The notes beneath the pieces are model-generated. The model was not told the origin of the DNA and did not search any database. It worked only from the letters and a program-made list of their open reading frames with translations. From the NCBI GenBank assembly GCA_028866775.1, contig JAGWHK010000004.1, forward strand, positions 1 through 64,000: a stretch of DNA of 64,000 nt, written 5' to 3'. Source of the stretch: Microcaldota archaeon. Its GTDB lineage: Archaea > Micrarchaeota > Micrarchaeia > Micrarchaeales > Micrarchaeaceae. This document shows, piece by piece, positions 7,960 through 15,856 of this stretch. The position numbers were made by a program, and so were the translations under genes. Position 1 is the first letter of the stretch. Every line of letters starts with the position of its first letter.

Positions 7960-8025
7960 GCAAACACCTAGGATTGCTTCTTATGTTATGCTAGCGATGG
8001 GTAATAAAGGGTTTTGCTGGCAAAG

Positions 8026-8385
8026 ATGGTAGGTGCCATGCTTTACAACTATGTTGCGTTTGCTGTATTCACCGTGCTCGCCTTTCTTGTGCCTGCCAGC
8101 CTACTGATTGGATCAAAGCTGGTCTCCAAGAAGTACCCTGGGAATCCGATAAAGGGCGCCCCTTGGGAGAGCGGGGAGGCCTCGGTCGGCGGAGCTCGGG
8201 ACATTGATAACGAATATCTCCCGTTCTTCTCCCTGTTCCTGCCCTTCGAGGTGATAACAGGAATCCTAATAGTCTGGTCGGTGAGTGCCCACGGGCTGGG
8301 ATTCTACACCGGCATTGGAATGATAGTTCTTGCTGTGGCCGCCACGGCGGCTTCAGTCTTCGGTTACAAGATCATTGTTGGTTGA
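8026..8385 (+). CDS. nuoA: NADH/F420H2 dehydrogenase-like subunit A
   Basis: A three-helix membrane subunit of complex I-type dehydrogenases, next to the quinone site. The signature loop Y-P-G-N-P-I-K-G-A-P-W-E-S-G lies between helix 1 and helix 2. It normally carries the W/Y-E-C-G motif; here the cysteine is replaced by serine (E-S-G). N-D-x-YLPFF-type helix 2 follows. Start is uncertain: ATG at 8026, ATG at 8038 or TTG at 8014. First gene of a nuoABCD block. Confidence 0.88.
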   Translation: MVGAMLYNYVAFAVFTVLAFLVPASLLIGSKLVSKKYPGNPIKGAPWESGEASVGGARDIDNEYLPFFSLFLPFEVITGILIVWSVSAHGLGFYTGIGMIVLAVAATAASVFGYKIIVG

Positions 8386-8386
8386 C

Positions 8387-8992
8387 ATGGAACCACCCCA
8401 ATATAGCGAGAAGGACTTCCTGAACGCAGAGCAGGAGATGTCGCTGATAGCCAGGCGCGCGGCCCAGAAGTACAAGGTGGAGACCAATGCGATGTTCGCC
8501 AAGCTGAGCGATGTGACAAGGGCGATGTCCAAGGGGATGGTCAAGTGGGGCCAGAGAAACTCGGTCTGGCCCATGCAGTTCGGGCTGGCATGCTGTGCCA
8601 TGGAGCTCATGGACTTCGGTGCATCCAGGATAGACGCCGAGAGGAAGGGGTACCTCCTCTTCAGGGGAACGCCGCGCCAGTGCGACGTGATGATAGTCGC
8701 GGGTTGGGTCACCAAGTCGATGGTCCCCAGGATAAAGAGGCTCTATGAGCAGATGGCGTCCCCAAAATACGTGATCGCCTACGGCGAGTGCGCCACTTCA
8801 GGGGGCCCATGGTGGCAGAGCTACAATATAGTTCAGGGGATAGACCAGGTTATCCCAGTTGACGTTTATGTGGTGGGGTGTCCGCCAAAGCCGGAGAACC
8901 TCTTTGCCGCGCTCATGAAGCTGCAGGACAAGATAGGTGGTAAGATTGCTGGAAATCCAGAAAGAAGCATTGCTGAAAACATTAGAAAGTAA
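8387..8992 (+). CDS. nuoB: NADH/F420H2 dehydrogenase-like subunit B
   Basis: The peripheral-arm subunit that holds the terminal 4Fe-4S cluster (N2) passing electrons to quinone. The ligands are visible: G-L-A-C-C-A-M-E, G-E-C-A-T-S-G-G-P and V-G-C-P-P-K-P-E. The N-terminus is longer than in bacteria, with about 50 residues before the conserved core. ATG at 8387 starts one base after the nuoA stop. The end overlaps nuoC by about 47 bases. Confidence 0.95.
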   Translation: MEPPQYSEKDFLNAEQEMSLIARRAAQKYKVETNAMFAKLSDVTRAMSKGMVKWGQRNSVWPMQFGLACCAMELMDFGASRIDAERKGYLLFRGTPRQCDVMIVAGWVTKSMVPRIKRLYEQMASPKYVIAYGECATSGGPWWQSYNIVQGIDQVIPVDVYVVGCPPKPENLFAALMKLQDKIGGKIAGNPERSIAENIRK

Positions 8993-9317
8993 GAAGCAGG
9001 AGGGCTACAGCTACCTGAAGAAGGTAACGGCCGTCGACTATGTTGACAGGCTCGAGGTGCTGTACTTCATATACAATCCTGCCAGCCATGCAAGCGAGAC
9101 CGTGAAGGTCAGGCTCTCGCCTGACAAGGCAATGGTCAACACGGTCGTTGGGATTTACAAGGCTGCCGACTGGCACGAGAGGGAACTCGCTGAGATGTTC
9201 GGGATTGCGATAAAGGGCAGGAAGGCGGGGCGCTTGCTCCTTGAGAAGTGGAATGGTGTAGAAGCACCGCTCAGGAAGGGCTTCGTCTGGGGTAACAAGG
9301 AATACAAGAGGATCTGA
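8946..9317 (+). CDS. nuoC: NADH/F420H2 dehydrogenase-like subunit C (short)
   Basis: About 123 residues, shorter than many NuoC proteins. Visible features are V-D-Y-V-D-R-L-E-V-L-Y-F-I-Y and the family signature A-D-W-H-E-R-E-L-A-E-M-F-G-I. TTG at 8946 is chosen because AGGTG at 8935-8939 lies exactly six bases before it; GTG at 8937 lies inside that site. The start is within the end of nuoB, and the stop overlaps the nuoD start by one base, so the block is translationally coupled. Confidence 0.9.
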   Translation: MLEIQKEALLKTLESKKQEGYSYLKKVTAVDYVDRLEVLYFIYNPASHASETVKVRLSPDKAMVNTVVGIYKAADWHERELAEMFGIAIKGRKAGRLLLEKWNGVEAPLRKGFVWGNKEYKRI

Positions 9318-10414
9318 TGCCTACAATGCAGATAAACGTTGGGCCGATACATCCCAGCACGCACGGGGTGCTCAAGCTTGTGGTAGACGTAGACGGGGAT
9401 ACGGTCAAGAGGGTCGAACCCCACATCGGATTCCTGCACAGGGGCGTTGAGAAGCTGGTTGAGACCAGGATGTACATGCAGAGCCCATCATACATGGAGA
9501 AGCTGGACTATGTGGCGCCCCTATCGTGGGACGAGCTCTTTGTATCTGCTGTGGAGAAGGCGACCAAAATAGAGGTGAAAGAGAGGGCCCAGTACGCCAG
9601 GATGGTGCTCCTTGAGTTCCAGAGGATAGCGAGCCACCTCCTTTGGTTAGGCACGTTCTGCAATGACATGGGGCAGATGTTCACCGCATTTATGTGGGCC
9701 TTCCGGGACAGGGCGAGGGTCATAAAGTTCCTTGAGGATGTTTCGGGAAGCAGGATGTTCTACGTCAACCTCAGATTGGGGGGTCTCGACAGGGAGCTTC
9801 CACCTGGCTTCAAGGAGGAGGGCCTTGAGCTGGCGGATTACATATACGACAAGATCCACGATTACAGAAGACTGCTCGAGGATGACCCGATATTCATAGA
9901 GAGGACGCGAAACGTTGGCATTCTCAAGCTGGAAGATGCGATAGAGCTTGGGGTGAGCGGGCCTGTTCTCAGGGCTTCAGGTATGAAGGAGGACGTCAGG
10001 GCATCTGAGCCTTACTACTTCTACAACAAGATACATTTCAAGGTGCCTACACAAACAAGGGCGGACAGTCTGGCCAGGTACAGGGTGAGGATGGAGGAAA
10101 TTGTGGAAAGCGTTAGGATAATCAAGCATGCGCTTAACATGATGCCTGAAAAGGGCGACGTGAAGGGGCTCCCAATAAAGCTTTTGGGGCCGAATGCCAA
10201 TCCAGATCCCATCACAATAAGCAGGGAGCTGCCACGTGGCGAGGGCATGATCTACATGGTGCCCGACAAGCAGAAGCCCTACAGGCTGTCGATGAGGTCC
10301 CCCGCCTTCGCCAATCTCCAGGCCCTTTCCAAGCTTTGCGAGGGGGTCAAGTTCGCTGACATTTTCACGATACTAGGAAGTCTGGATATCGTCCTTGCAG
10401 AGATAGACCGCTAG
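9317..10414 (+). CDS. nuoD: NADH/F420H2 dehydrogenase-like subunit D (49 kDa type)
   Basis: A 365-residue homologue of the large subunit of NiFe-hydrogenases that has lost the metal site and forms the quinone pocket with NuoB. G-P-I-H-P-S-T-H-G-V-L at the N-terminus is the family motif with the conserved quinone-site histidine. R-I-A-S-H-L-L-W-L-G and G-S-R-M-F-Y-V-N-L-R-L-G-G follow. GAGGATCT precedes the ATG. The usual nuoHIJKLMN genes do not follow here; the next gene is on the other strand. Confidence 0.95.
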   Translation: MPTMQINVGPIHPSTHGVLKLVVDVDGDTVKRVEPHIGFLHRGVEKLVETRMYMQSPSYMEKLDYVAPLSWDELFVSAVEKATKIEVKERAQYARMVLLEFQRIASHLLWLGTFCNDMGQMFTAFMWAFRDRARVIKFLEDVSGSRMFYVNLRLGGLDRELPPGFKEEGLELADYIYDKIHDYRRLLEDDPIFIERTRNVGILKLEDAIELGVSGPVLRASGMKEDVRASEPYYFYNKIHFKVPTQTRADSLARYRVRMEEIVESVRIIKHALNMMPEKGDVKGLPIKLLGPNANPDPITISRELPRGEGMIYMVPDKQKPYRLSMRSPAFANLQALSKLCEGVKFADIFTILGSLDIVLAEIDR

Positions 10415-10420
10415 GTTGGG

Positions 10421-10813
10421 TTATTTATTTCTTAGAAGCTTGCCAGTTCCGATACCCAAAATTATTTGTTCGGCCATTTTGTCAAGAAATCTTTCTGCGT
10501 CAGGCGTATTTAGTGGCACAGGCACACTCATTGTTATTACTGTTCCTGTCGGTTCCACTTCAAAAGAGATTTTGGGTTGGACCTTATAGCGGGCTGTCTT
10601 GAGGTTTTCTGGTATTGATGCGTTAAAGTGCTTGGATATCTTTGTGGTGTCTGTGATTATAGGGAATTTAGGACGTGGGGATTCTGGCATCCTGATCCAT
10701 TGGTTACCCATGGCAAGTCTACTTAATTGCCCTTCACGCTCGCGTCTCTCGGCCTCGCCGGGATGAGGAGTCCAGCCCCTTTTTACGAAACTCGTTTCTG
10801 TTAGGGAGGTCAT
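10421..10813 (-). CDS. Unrecognised protein (130 aa)
   Basis: A soluble 130-residue protein. The N-terminal third is charged (EAERREREGQ), and the C-terminal half is beta-rich, with a strand-rich stretch around I-S-F-E-V-E-P-T-G-T-V-I-T-M-S-V-P-V-P and a final helix ending in a basic tail. No family recognised. ATG at 10813 has AT-rich DNA with TATA-like ATAAGTAT about 35 bases upstream. Convergent with nuoD, 6 bases between stops. Confidence 0.55.
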   Translation of the reverse strand: MTSLTETSFVKRGWTPHPGEAERREREGQLSRLAMGNQWIRMPESPRPKFPIITDTTKISKHFNASIPENLKTARYKVQPKISFEVEPTGTVITMSVPVPLNTPDAERFLDKMAEQIILGIGTGKLLRNK

Positions 10814-10910
10814 TGGATCAGAATTTATGATTTAGTCCAAATACTTATAGATTCGCTCATCAGGGGCGAATCTTATAAACCTTGGATTCAGAATAATCTA
10901 AGGGGATTCA

Positions 10911-11249
10911 ATGGACAGGGAACAGTTAGAGAAGCTCAGCCGCGAATATTCGCTTTTGCAGGAGCAGATCCAGTCGCTTGCGATACAGAGAGAGCAGTTC
11001 CTGGAGCGGAAGGATGAATACAAGGAGGCGTTCAAGGAGATCGAGAACGCTTCCGGGAAGGTCTACTTGGCGATAGGTGGGGCTATAGTTGAGGTGCAGA
11101 AGGACTACGCTCTCAAGAGCATAAAGGAGAAGGAGGAGGTCGCAGAGATGAGGGTCAGCATCGTGAAGAAGCAGTATGACGAGCTGGTGAAGAAGGAGCA
11201 GACGCTAAGGAATGACATAAACACCGGGATAAAGGAGCTCAAGGGCTGA
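10911..11249 (+). CDS. pfdB: Prefoldin beta subunit
   Basis: A 112-residue protein with the prefoldin layout: an N-terminal coiled coil (residues 1-45), a short beta hairpin around G-K-V-Y-L-A-I-G-G-A-I-V-E-V, and a C-terminal coiled coil. Prefoldin holds unfolded proteins and passes them to the thermosome, whose gene lies at 15.9 kb. Start ATG with AAGGGGA upstream. A TATA-like TTATAAACC lies at 10872-10880. Confidence 0.9.
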   Translation: MDREQLEKLSREYSLLQEQIQSLAIQREQFLERKDEYKEAFKEIENASGKVYLAIGGAIVEVQKDYALKSIKEKEEVAEMRVSIVKKQYDELVKKEQTLRNDINTGIKELKG

Positions 11250-11291
11250 GTTGGTTTCACGGATCTAGAGGGATACAAATCAGGTGGTCCT

Positions 11292-11783
11292 GTAAGATTC
11301 ATAGAGGAGACGCTTTGCTTTATCGTGGATGATGAGCGCGTGCTTTTGGCGATGAAGAAGAAGGGCTTCGGAGCAGGAAAATGGAATGGTGTGGGGGGCA
11401 AGATAAATAGCGGCGAGACACCGGAAGAGGCCGTGATACGCGAGACCGGTGAGGAGGTCAAAGTGAAGCCGCTTTCTATAGCTAAAGTAGCGGATATAAG
11501 GTTCTACTTCCACAACGAGGCTGACGCTTCAGACAGGGAAGGCCACCATGTAGCCGTATACACCTGCAATAAATGGGACGGTGTACCGCGCGAGTCCGAT
11601 GAGATGAAGCCGCAGTGGTTCAAGAGGACCGAACTTCCTTTCGAGGGGATGTGGGCTGCAGACAGACGCTGGGTTCCAATCGTGCTTGATGGAAAGATCC
11701 TTCAGGTGGAGGTTCTTTTCGACAAAAAGGGCAGCGGAGTGCTTGACTATTCTGCAACGGAGAGGAAGAGGGTGAAGAGATGA
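11292..11783 (+). CDS. Nudix hydrolase, no standard start codon for the full domain
   Basis: An MTH1-like Nudix pyrophosphohydrolase. The Nudix box is G-G-K-I-N-S-G-E-T-P-E-E-A-V-I-R-E-T-G-E-E (one T replaces the usual L), and G-A-G-K-W-N-G-V-G-G is typical of the 8-oxo-dGTP class. The conserved first strand is E-E-T-L-C-F-I-V. A GTG at 11325 would cut that strand off, and there is no ATG/GTG/TTG between it and the prefoldin stop. AGGTG at 11282-11286 lies five bases before in-frame GTA (11292), giving (M)RFIEETLCFIV. ATA at 11301 is the near-cognate alternative. The 3' end overlaps mre11 by 4 bases (ATGA). Confidence 0.8.
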   Translation, partial: VRFIEETLCFIVDDERVLLAMKKKGFGAGKWNGVGGKINSGETPEEAVIRETGEEVKVKPLSIAKVADIRFYFHNEADASDREGHHVAVYTCNKWDGVPRESDEMKPQWFKRTELPFEGMWAADRRWVPIVLDGKILQVEVLFDKKGSGVLDYSATERKRVKR

Positions 11784-12982
11784 AGATAGCAATAGTCTCT
11801 GACATGCACATAGGGTATGAACGGTTCAGCGACGACGCTATAAGGCAGGCCACGGCCGCGATGGAGCTTGCGAACAAGGTTGCTGACGCTGTCATAATAC
11901 CGGGCGATGTATTCGACAAGAGGGCTCCAAAGCCAGACGTGATTGCCCAGGCGATAAATCTCTTCAGGGAGATGTCGGAGAGGAGATGGAACGCCAAGGT
12001 CATGGAGTTCAGGAGCGCGACCGCAAAGAGCTTTGTCGATGTTCCCATCGTGGCGATATCAGGAACCCACGAAAGGACGGCTGCGGGCAAGGACAACGCG
12101 CTTAACCTGTTGGGCCTGGCCGGGCTTCTTGTAGACACCAGCGAGGCAACAACGATTCTCGAGAAGGACGGCGAAAGGGTCGCGGTATTTGGTTTTGGCG
12201 GGATATCCGAAGAGAGGGTACGCGACCAGCTTAGGAACCTAGATCCGAAGCCAGTGCAGGGAATCTTTAGTATATTCATGTTCCACCAGTCTGTTTACGA
12301 GATACTTCCTTTCAGCGACGAGTTCATACATTATGAGGAGCTTCCAAAGGGTTTCGACCTTTATGTAGACGGGCACATACACAGCAGGATAGAGCACACT
12401 GTTCATGGAAAACCGTTCTTGATACCGGGAAGCACTGTCCTGACCCAGCTCAAGGACGGCGAGCAGGGAGCAAAGGGGTTCTATCTCTTTGACACCCAAA
12501 AGAGGAGCTACGAGTTTGTCCCAATTGAGTCAAGGCCATTCGTCGTGAAGGAGCTAGATTTCAAGGGGGCTTCGCCAAGGGAGCTAAAGGAGCGATGCGA
12601 GCGAGAGATAGATGAGATATCAAAGAAGCACAATAACCCGATAGTCAGGGTGAAGCTCACTGGAACCATAGCAAGCGGGTTCGGGAGCGCGGACATGCCG
12701 CTTCAGGAGCTGATCAACAGGTACTCGAACAGTCTGGTCTTGGACTTGGACTCATCAAAGCTTGTTGACACCCAGGTTGAGAAAGGGATCTTAGAGGTAA
12801 GGGAGGCCAAGGGGGGAGGCTCCAGCGTGAGGGAGATGGGGGTTAGCATGCTGCTCTCAAGGATGAAGGAAGAGGGCCTCGACTCGAAGATAAGGGTTTC
12901 AGACCTATTCACCGTGCTTAGCTCCGAGTCAAAGAAGGAGAAGGTCCTCGCAGAGGCGATGGAGCTGCTTGAACAGGGCTAA
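11780..12982 (+). CDS. mre11: Mre11-type DNA repair exonuclease
   Basis: A 400-residue metallophosphoesterase of the Mre11/SbcD family, which trims broken DNA ends with Rad50. Motifs: S-D-M-H-I-G near residue 8, P-G-D-V-F-D near 40, S-G-T-H-E near 93, M-F-H-Q-S near 170 and D-G-H-I-H near 198. Motif III normally reads G-N-H; here N is T. The C-terminal 180 residues would form the capping and Rad50-binding parts. No rad50 follows; the next gene is convergent. ATG lies after GGGTGAAGAG. Confidence 0.88.
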   Translation: MKIAIVSDMHIGYERFSDDAIRQATAAMELANKVADAVIIPGDVFDKRAPKPDVIAQAINLFREMSERRWNAKVMEFRSATAKSFVDVPIVAISGTHERTAAGKDNALNLLGLAGLLVDTSEATTILEKDGERVAVFGFGGISEERVRDQLRNLDPKPVQGIFSIFMFHQSVYEILPFSDEFIHYEELPKGFDLYVDGHIHSRIEHTVHGKPFLIPGSTVLTQLKDGEQGAKGFYLFDTQKRSYEFVPIESRPFVVKELDFKGASPRELKERCEREIDEISKKHNNPIVRVKLTGTIASGFGSADMPLQELINRYSNSLVLDLDSSKLVDTQVEKGILEVREAKGGGSSVREMGVSMLLSRMKEEGLDSKIRVSDLFTVLSSESKKEKVLAEAMELLEQG

Positions 12983-13575
12983 TTCGCCCTTTTCCTGCGT
13001 TTCTTTAACTGATACCTCCTGGCCACCACGAAGGTTGCAAATAACCCATTCGACAGGAACAGAGTAAGTGGATACAGGAAGGTGGTCAGAGTTATTGCCC
13101 TGAGCGCGAATAGCGAGACGAGGAAGGAGACGCTCGAGAATGTGTATACTGTGATGCTTTCCTCTCTTGGCTTTTTGTAGGCTTTTCTGATTGTGGGTAT
13201 GTAACCAATCATATCTACGCTAGCTACGATTATCACCGCCCACAGCGGGTTGGTTGTCAGTAGCCATAACACAATGCCAAGCAGGGCAGCCATGAGAGTG
13301 GCCACGTCCATGCGGTCGATATCTTTTTCTCCCTTGAAGATTGCGATTATGAATACAAGCAATTCAAGCGCTGCCGGAACTCCAACAGCCCATGTACCTG
13401 GACCCCCACCTTTTAGGGCGGCGGCTAGGAACCCTATTGTAAGCAGTAAGGACCAGATGAGCCAGGTAAAGGCGTGGGGCTTATTTTTCCCAGAGAAAGT
13501 CTTCCAGATGTAAGGAACATAGCCAATTAGGCCTATTATGGTGGCAATTAGGCCTATGATTATGTAAGGATACAA
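12979..13575 (-). CDS. PQ-loop/SWEET-like membrane protein
   Basis: A 198-residue protein with about seven hydrophobic segments and two related halves. Each half has a small helix pair with a PQ-loop-like turn (Y-V-P-Y-I-W-K-T near 20 and Y-I-P-T-I-R-K-A near 127). This resembles a duplicated SemiSWEET unit, a fold used by small sugar or amino-acid transporters. Substrate unknown. The C-terminus is strongly basic (KKRRKR), as expected for a cytoplasmic tail. TTG at 13575 is the likely start. The 3' end overlaps mre11 by 4 bases. Confidence 0.65.
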   Translation of the reverse strand: MYPYIIIGLIATIIGLIGYVPYIWKTFSGKNKPHAFTWLIWSLLLTIGFLAAALKGGGPGTWAVGVPAALELLVFIIAIFKGEKDIDRMDVATLMAALLGIVLWLLTTNPLWAVIIVASVDMIGYIPTIRKAYKKPREESITVYTFSSVSFLVSLFALRAITLTTFLYPLTLFLSNGLFATFVVARRYQLKKRRKRAN

Positions 13576-13593
13576 CTAATCAGCAATTGCTAA

Positions 13594-13851
13594 TTAGGCT
13601 TTGCCCTTTTTAGTTGTTGTTTCGGGTCTCTCCTTTACCCCGATTATCTTGTTTATCTGGACCCTGTCCTTCGGGTCGACCTTCTCGTTGAGAATCTCAA
13701 GGTGCGAGACGTTGCATTTCCTCTCCTTCGGCCTGTGCGGTGCTATTATGTTGACAAACCTCTCGTCTATCACCTTTGTCACAACGACCTTGCTTCCAGC
13801 GTCTCTCCCTGCCTTCTTTATGCAGACCCTTCCCTCTTCCAGTAACGTCAT
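13594..13851 (-). CDS. rpl14e: Large ribosomal subunit protein eL14
   Basis: An 85-residue KOW/SH3-like ribosomal protein. The start M-T-L-L-E-E-G-R-V-C-I-K-K-A-G-R-D-A-G matches eL14. ATG at 13851 is chosen over an upstream start at 13893 because GTGAT lies just before it and because the homology begins there. It follows cmk, as in the common archaeal cluster adk-EMC3-like-eL34-cmk-eL14. The C-terminus ends in a basic KKGKA tail. Confidence 0.93.
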   Translation of the reverse strand: MTLLEEGRVCIKKAGRDAGSKVVVTKVIDERFVNIIAPHRPKERKCNVSHLEILNEKVDPKDRVQINKIIGVKERPETTTKKGKA

Positions 13852-13855
13852 GTTA

Positions 13856-14416
13856 TCACTTGTTTCTCTTCTTGTAGGCGCCAAGTATTTCATTCACAAC
13901 CTGCTCATTGCTCATCTTGTCAGATTCAATAACAAGGTGGAACGGCTTTATGTCGCGCCCAAAATCTATTTTGTATAGAGCCATATATAGCTTGCGGTTC
14001 TTTTCGTCCCTCTCTGTTATCAGCTTCCTGGACTCATCAACGCTTATGCGGTCCCTCTTGGCCATCCTTTCGGCCCTTGTCCCTGGGCTCGCCGAGATCC
14101 ACACCTTGAATCCCTCCTTTATGATCCATGGTGCTGTATAGCTTGTCACCACAACATTGCCCTTCTTGACTATCTCTGTCATCCTCCTGTCTGTCTCCTT
14201 GTCGAAGTCGTGATTTGAGTCCCTCTCCTTGAGGAACCTCATGCCCTCGCTGGTGTCCCACCACTCTTCGCCGCCAGGCTTGTAGCCTCTCTCCATCGCC
14301 ATCTGCTTCAGTATGTCTGTGCCGCCTATCATAGGAACCCCGAGCCTTCCGCTCACCGCGTGGGCTGATACGGTCTTCCCGGCTGCTGGCAGGCCGGATA
14401 TCACTATGGCTTCCAT
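13856..14416 (-). CDS. cmk: Cytidylate kinase (archaeal type)
   Basis: A 186-residue P-loop kinase, G-L-P-A-A-G-K-T at 8-15, followed by a G-G-T-D-I-L-K-Q-M-A acceptor region as in archaeal CMP kinases. An R-x-x-R lid near 116-123 and R-D-R-I-S follow. It lies between eL34 and eL14, the usual place for archaeal cmk, which supports the call over other small P-loop kinases. It phosphorylates CMP/dCMP. Confidence 0.8.
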   Translation of the reverse strand: MEAIVISGLPAAGKTVSAHAVSGRLGVPMIGGTDILKQMAMERGYKPGGEEWWDTSEGMRFLKERDSNHDFDKETDRRMTEIVKKGNVVVTSYTAPWIIKEGFKVWISASPGTRAERMAKRDRISVDESRKLITERDEKNRKLYMALYKIDFGRDIKPFHLVIESDKMSNEQVVNEILGAYKKRNK

Positions 14417-14420
14417 ATAA

Positions 14421-14738
14421 TCAGTGGGCTAGCAGCTGAAGCACGTAGGCCTTTTGCCTAACACCTATGTCGTCAAGCTTCATCTCCCCGTGCTCTATCC
14501 TGCTCCCGAGCTTTATCACGTCCGAGGTGCAGGCCGGACAGAGAACTCCACCGAAGAGCCTGCTGTTTGTCCTCCTCGACTTCCCGCCCTTAAGGCTTAT
14601 CCCGTTCAGCTCAGCCCTGCATATCGCGCAGTGCGGCTGGGACGGCTTGGCCCTCCTATAGTGGATTACATTCCTGCCGGTGCTGGTGACCCTGTTGGCC
14701 CTTCTGAAGCTTCTTGATCTATGCATTGGTTTTGGCAA
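14421..14738 (-). CDS. rpl34e: Large ribosomal subunit protein eL34
   Basis: A 105-residue basic protein with two zinc-binding CxxC pairs (C-A-I-C and C-P-A-C). The start M-P-K-P-M-H-R-S-R-S-F-R-R is typical. TTG at 14738 is the start, with GGTG five bases upstream. Cluster member with cmk and the EMC3-like gene. Confidence 0.93.
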   Translation of the reverse strand: MPKPMHRSRSFRRANRVTSTGRNVIHYRRAKPSQPHCAICRAELNGISLKGGKSRRTNSRLFGGVLCPACTSDVIKLGSRIEHGEMKLDDIGVRQKAYVLQLLAH

Positions 14739-14778
14739 TTAAACACCGATAATTAGCACTTATTATCTGTCCCGATGG

Positions 14779-15267
14779 TTATTTATCGCTTGCTGGTTTC
14801 TCTGAGTCCAGCTCCTTTTCCATCTTCTTGGTCTGAGTCCTGTCGTATATCATCATTACGACAGCGGATATCAGGCCTACTACGAAGACCACAAGGAAGA
14901 AGAACTGCTGTATGGTCTTGGGCGTTGCTGGAGCCCCCAGCGGCAGCTGCGGCACTAGCACATAGTAGACTACGAGGAAGAGGGGAAGTATCACGAACAT
15001 GGGCTTCATGCTGGACCTCATGCTCTCCCCGAGAAGGGGCATCATCTCCTTCTGCTTCGCCATTATCTGCGCCTCCGGGACCTTCTCCTTCATCATCTTG
15101 TTCATCTCCTTGCTGATTTTTGATATCTGGGCCTGTATCTCCCTGAGCCTCTTGGCGTTTGACAGCTTGCGTTGCACCACCACGGCGAATATGGCGTAGG
15201 CGACCGCTATCACAATTATGATTGCCTCCTGAGAGGTGGTGAACGTGAATGTAGGTATAAGGCCCAT
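14779..15267 (-). CDS. EMC3/DUF106 membrane insertase-like protein (Oxa1 superfamily)
   Basis: A 162-residue protein with three hydrophobic segments (about 12-30, 88-106 and 122-142) and a charged coiled-coil region (35-75, rich in K, E and M) between the first two. This is the layout of archaeal DUF106 proteins, which belong to the Oxa1/EMC3/GET1 insertase superfamily and help insert membrane proteins. It lies between adk and eL34, the usual archaeal context beside secY. Confidence 0.85.
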   Translation of the reverse strand: MGLIPTFTFTTSQEAIIIVIAVAYAIFAVVVQRKLSNAKRLREIQAQISKISKEMNKMMKEKVPEAQIMAKQKEMMPLLGESMRSSMKPMFVILPLFLVVYYVLVPQLPLGAPATPKTIQQFFFLVVFVVGLISAVVMMIYDRTQTKKMEKELDSEKPASDK

Positions 15268-15849
15268 CTAATCACTTGCCCCCAGGACCTCGTGCACCCT
15301 GCCCTTTATCTCGGCGACCGTCTTCCGCAGAGAGTCCTGCCTGTTTATTACAACATACAACGGTATGTTGAGGTATGCCGATGCGAACGAAAGCATGGAT
15401 ATGTTGATCAGCCTCTGCGCATCTATCGTGTGGGCATCATCGTGTTCGCGCTTCCTCGAAGGGTCGTCGCTTCTGCGCTCAATTATATCCTTGGTGGGGG
15501 CGTCTATGTATATCAGTCCCTTGACATGACCAAGCTTGTTCAGGAAGGAGACGGGAAATCCAGGGAGATACCTTCCATTCTCTCCGACAGAGGCGTGTGT
15601 GTCTATTAGTATGTTGCCGGCTACTTTCTCTATCTCGTCCAGCGCCTTGTTCCTGACCTCATTGAATTTTTTTAGGCTGAGGTACCTGATCTGGTCCCTG
15701 TCGGTGACATAGCCCAGCTTCTGCCCGACCTCGAGCATCGTGGTTCCCATGTTGACTATTTTGCAGTCAAGCGAGACCCCGGCCTCCTTTAGGACAGTGG
15801 TCTTTCCCGCACCAGGGGAACCGGCTACAAGGATTATGCTCTTTGCCAT
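15268..15849 (-). CDS. adkA: Adenylate kinase (archaeal AdkA type)
   Basis: About 193 residues. P-loop G-S-P-G-A-G-K-T near residue 10, then N-M-G-T-T-M (AMP site), D-R-D-Q-I-R and D-T-H-A-S, all typical of the trimeric archaeal enzyme that interconverts ATP, ADP and AMP. ATG at 15849 (MAKSIILVAG) is preferred to the upstream 15885, which adds residues overlapping the thermosome gene. Seven bases after the thermosome stop. Confidence 0.92.
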   Translation of the reverse strand: MAKSIILVAGSPGAGKTTVLKEAGVSLDCKIVNMGTTMLEVGQKLGYVTDRDQIRYLSLKKFNEVRNKALDEIEKVAGNILIDTHASVGENGRYLPGFPVSFLNKLGHVKGLIYIDAPTKDIIERRSDDPSRKREHDDAHTIDAQRLINISMLSFASAYLNIPLYVVINRQDSLRKTVAEIKGRVHEVLGASD

Positions 15850-15856
15850 TAGGAGG

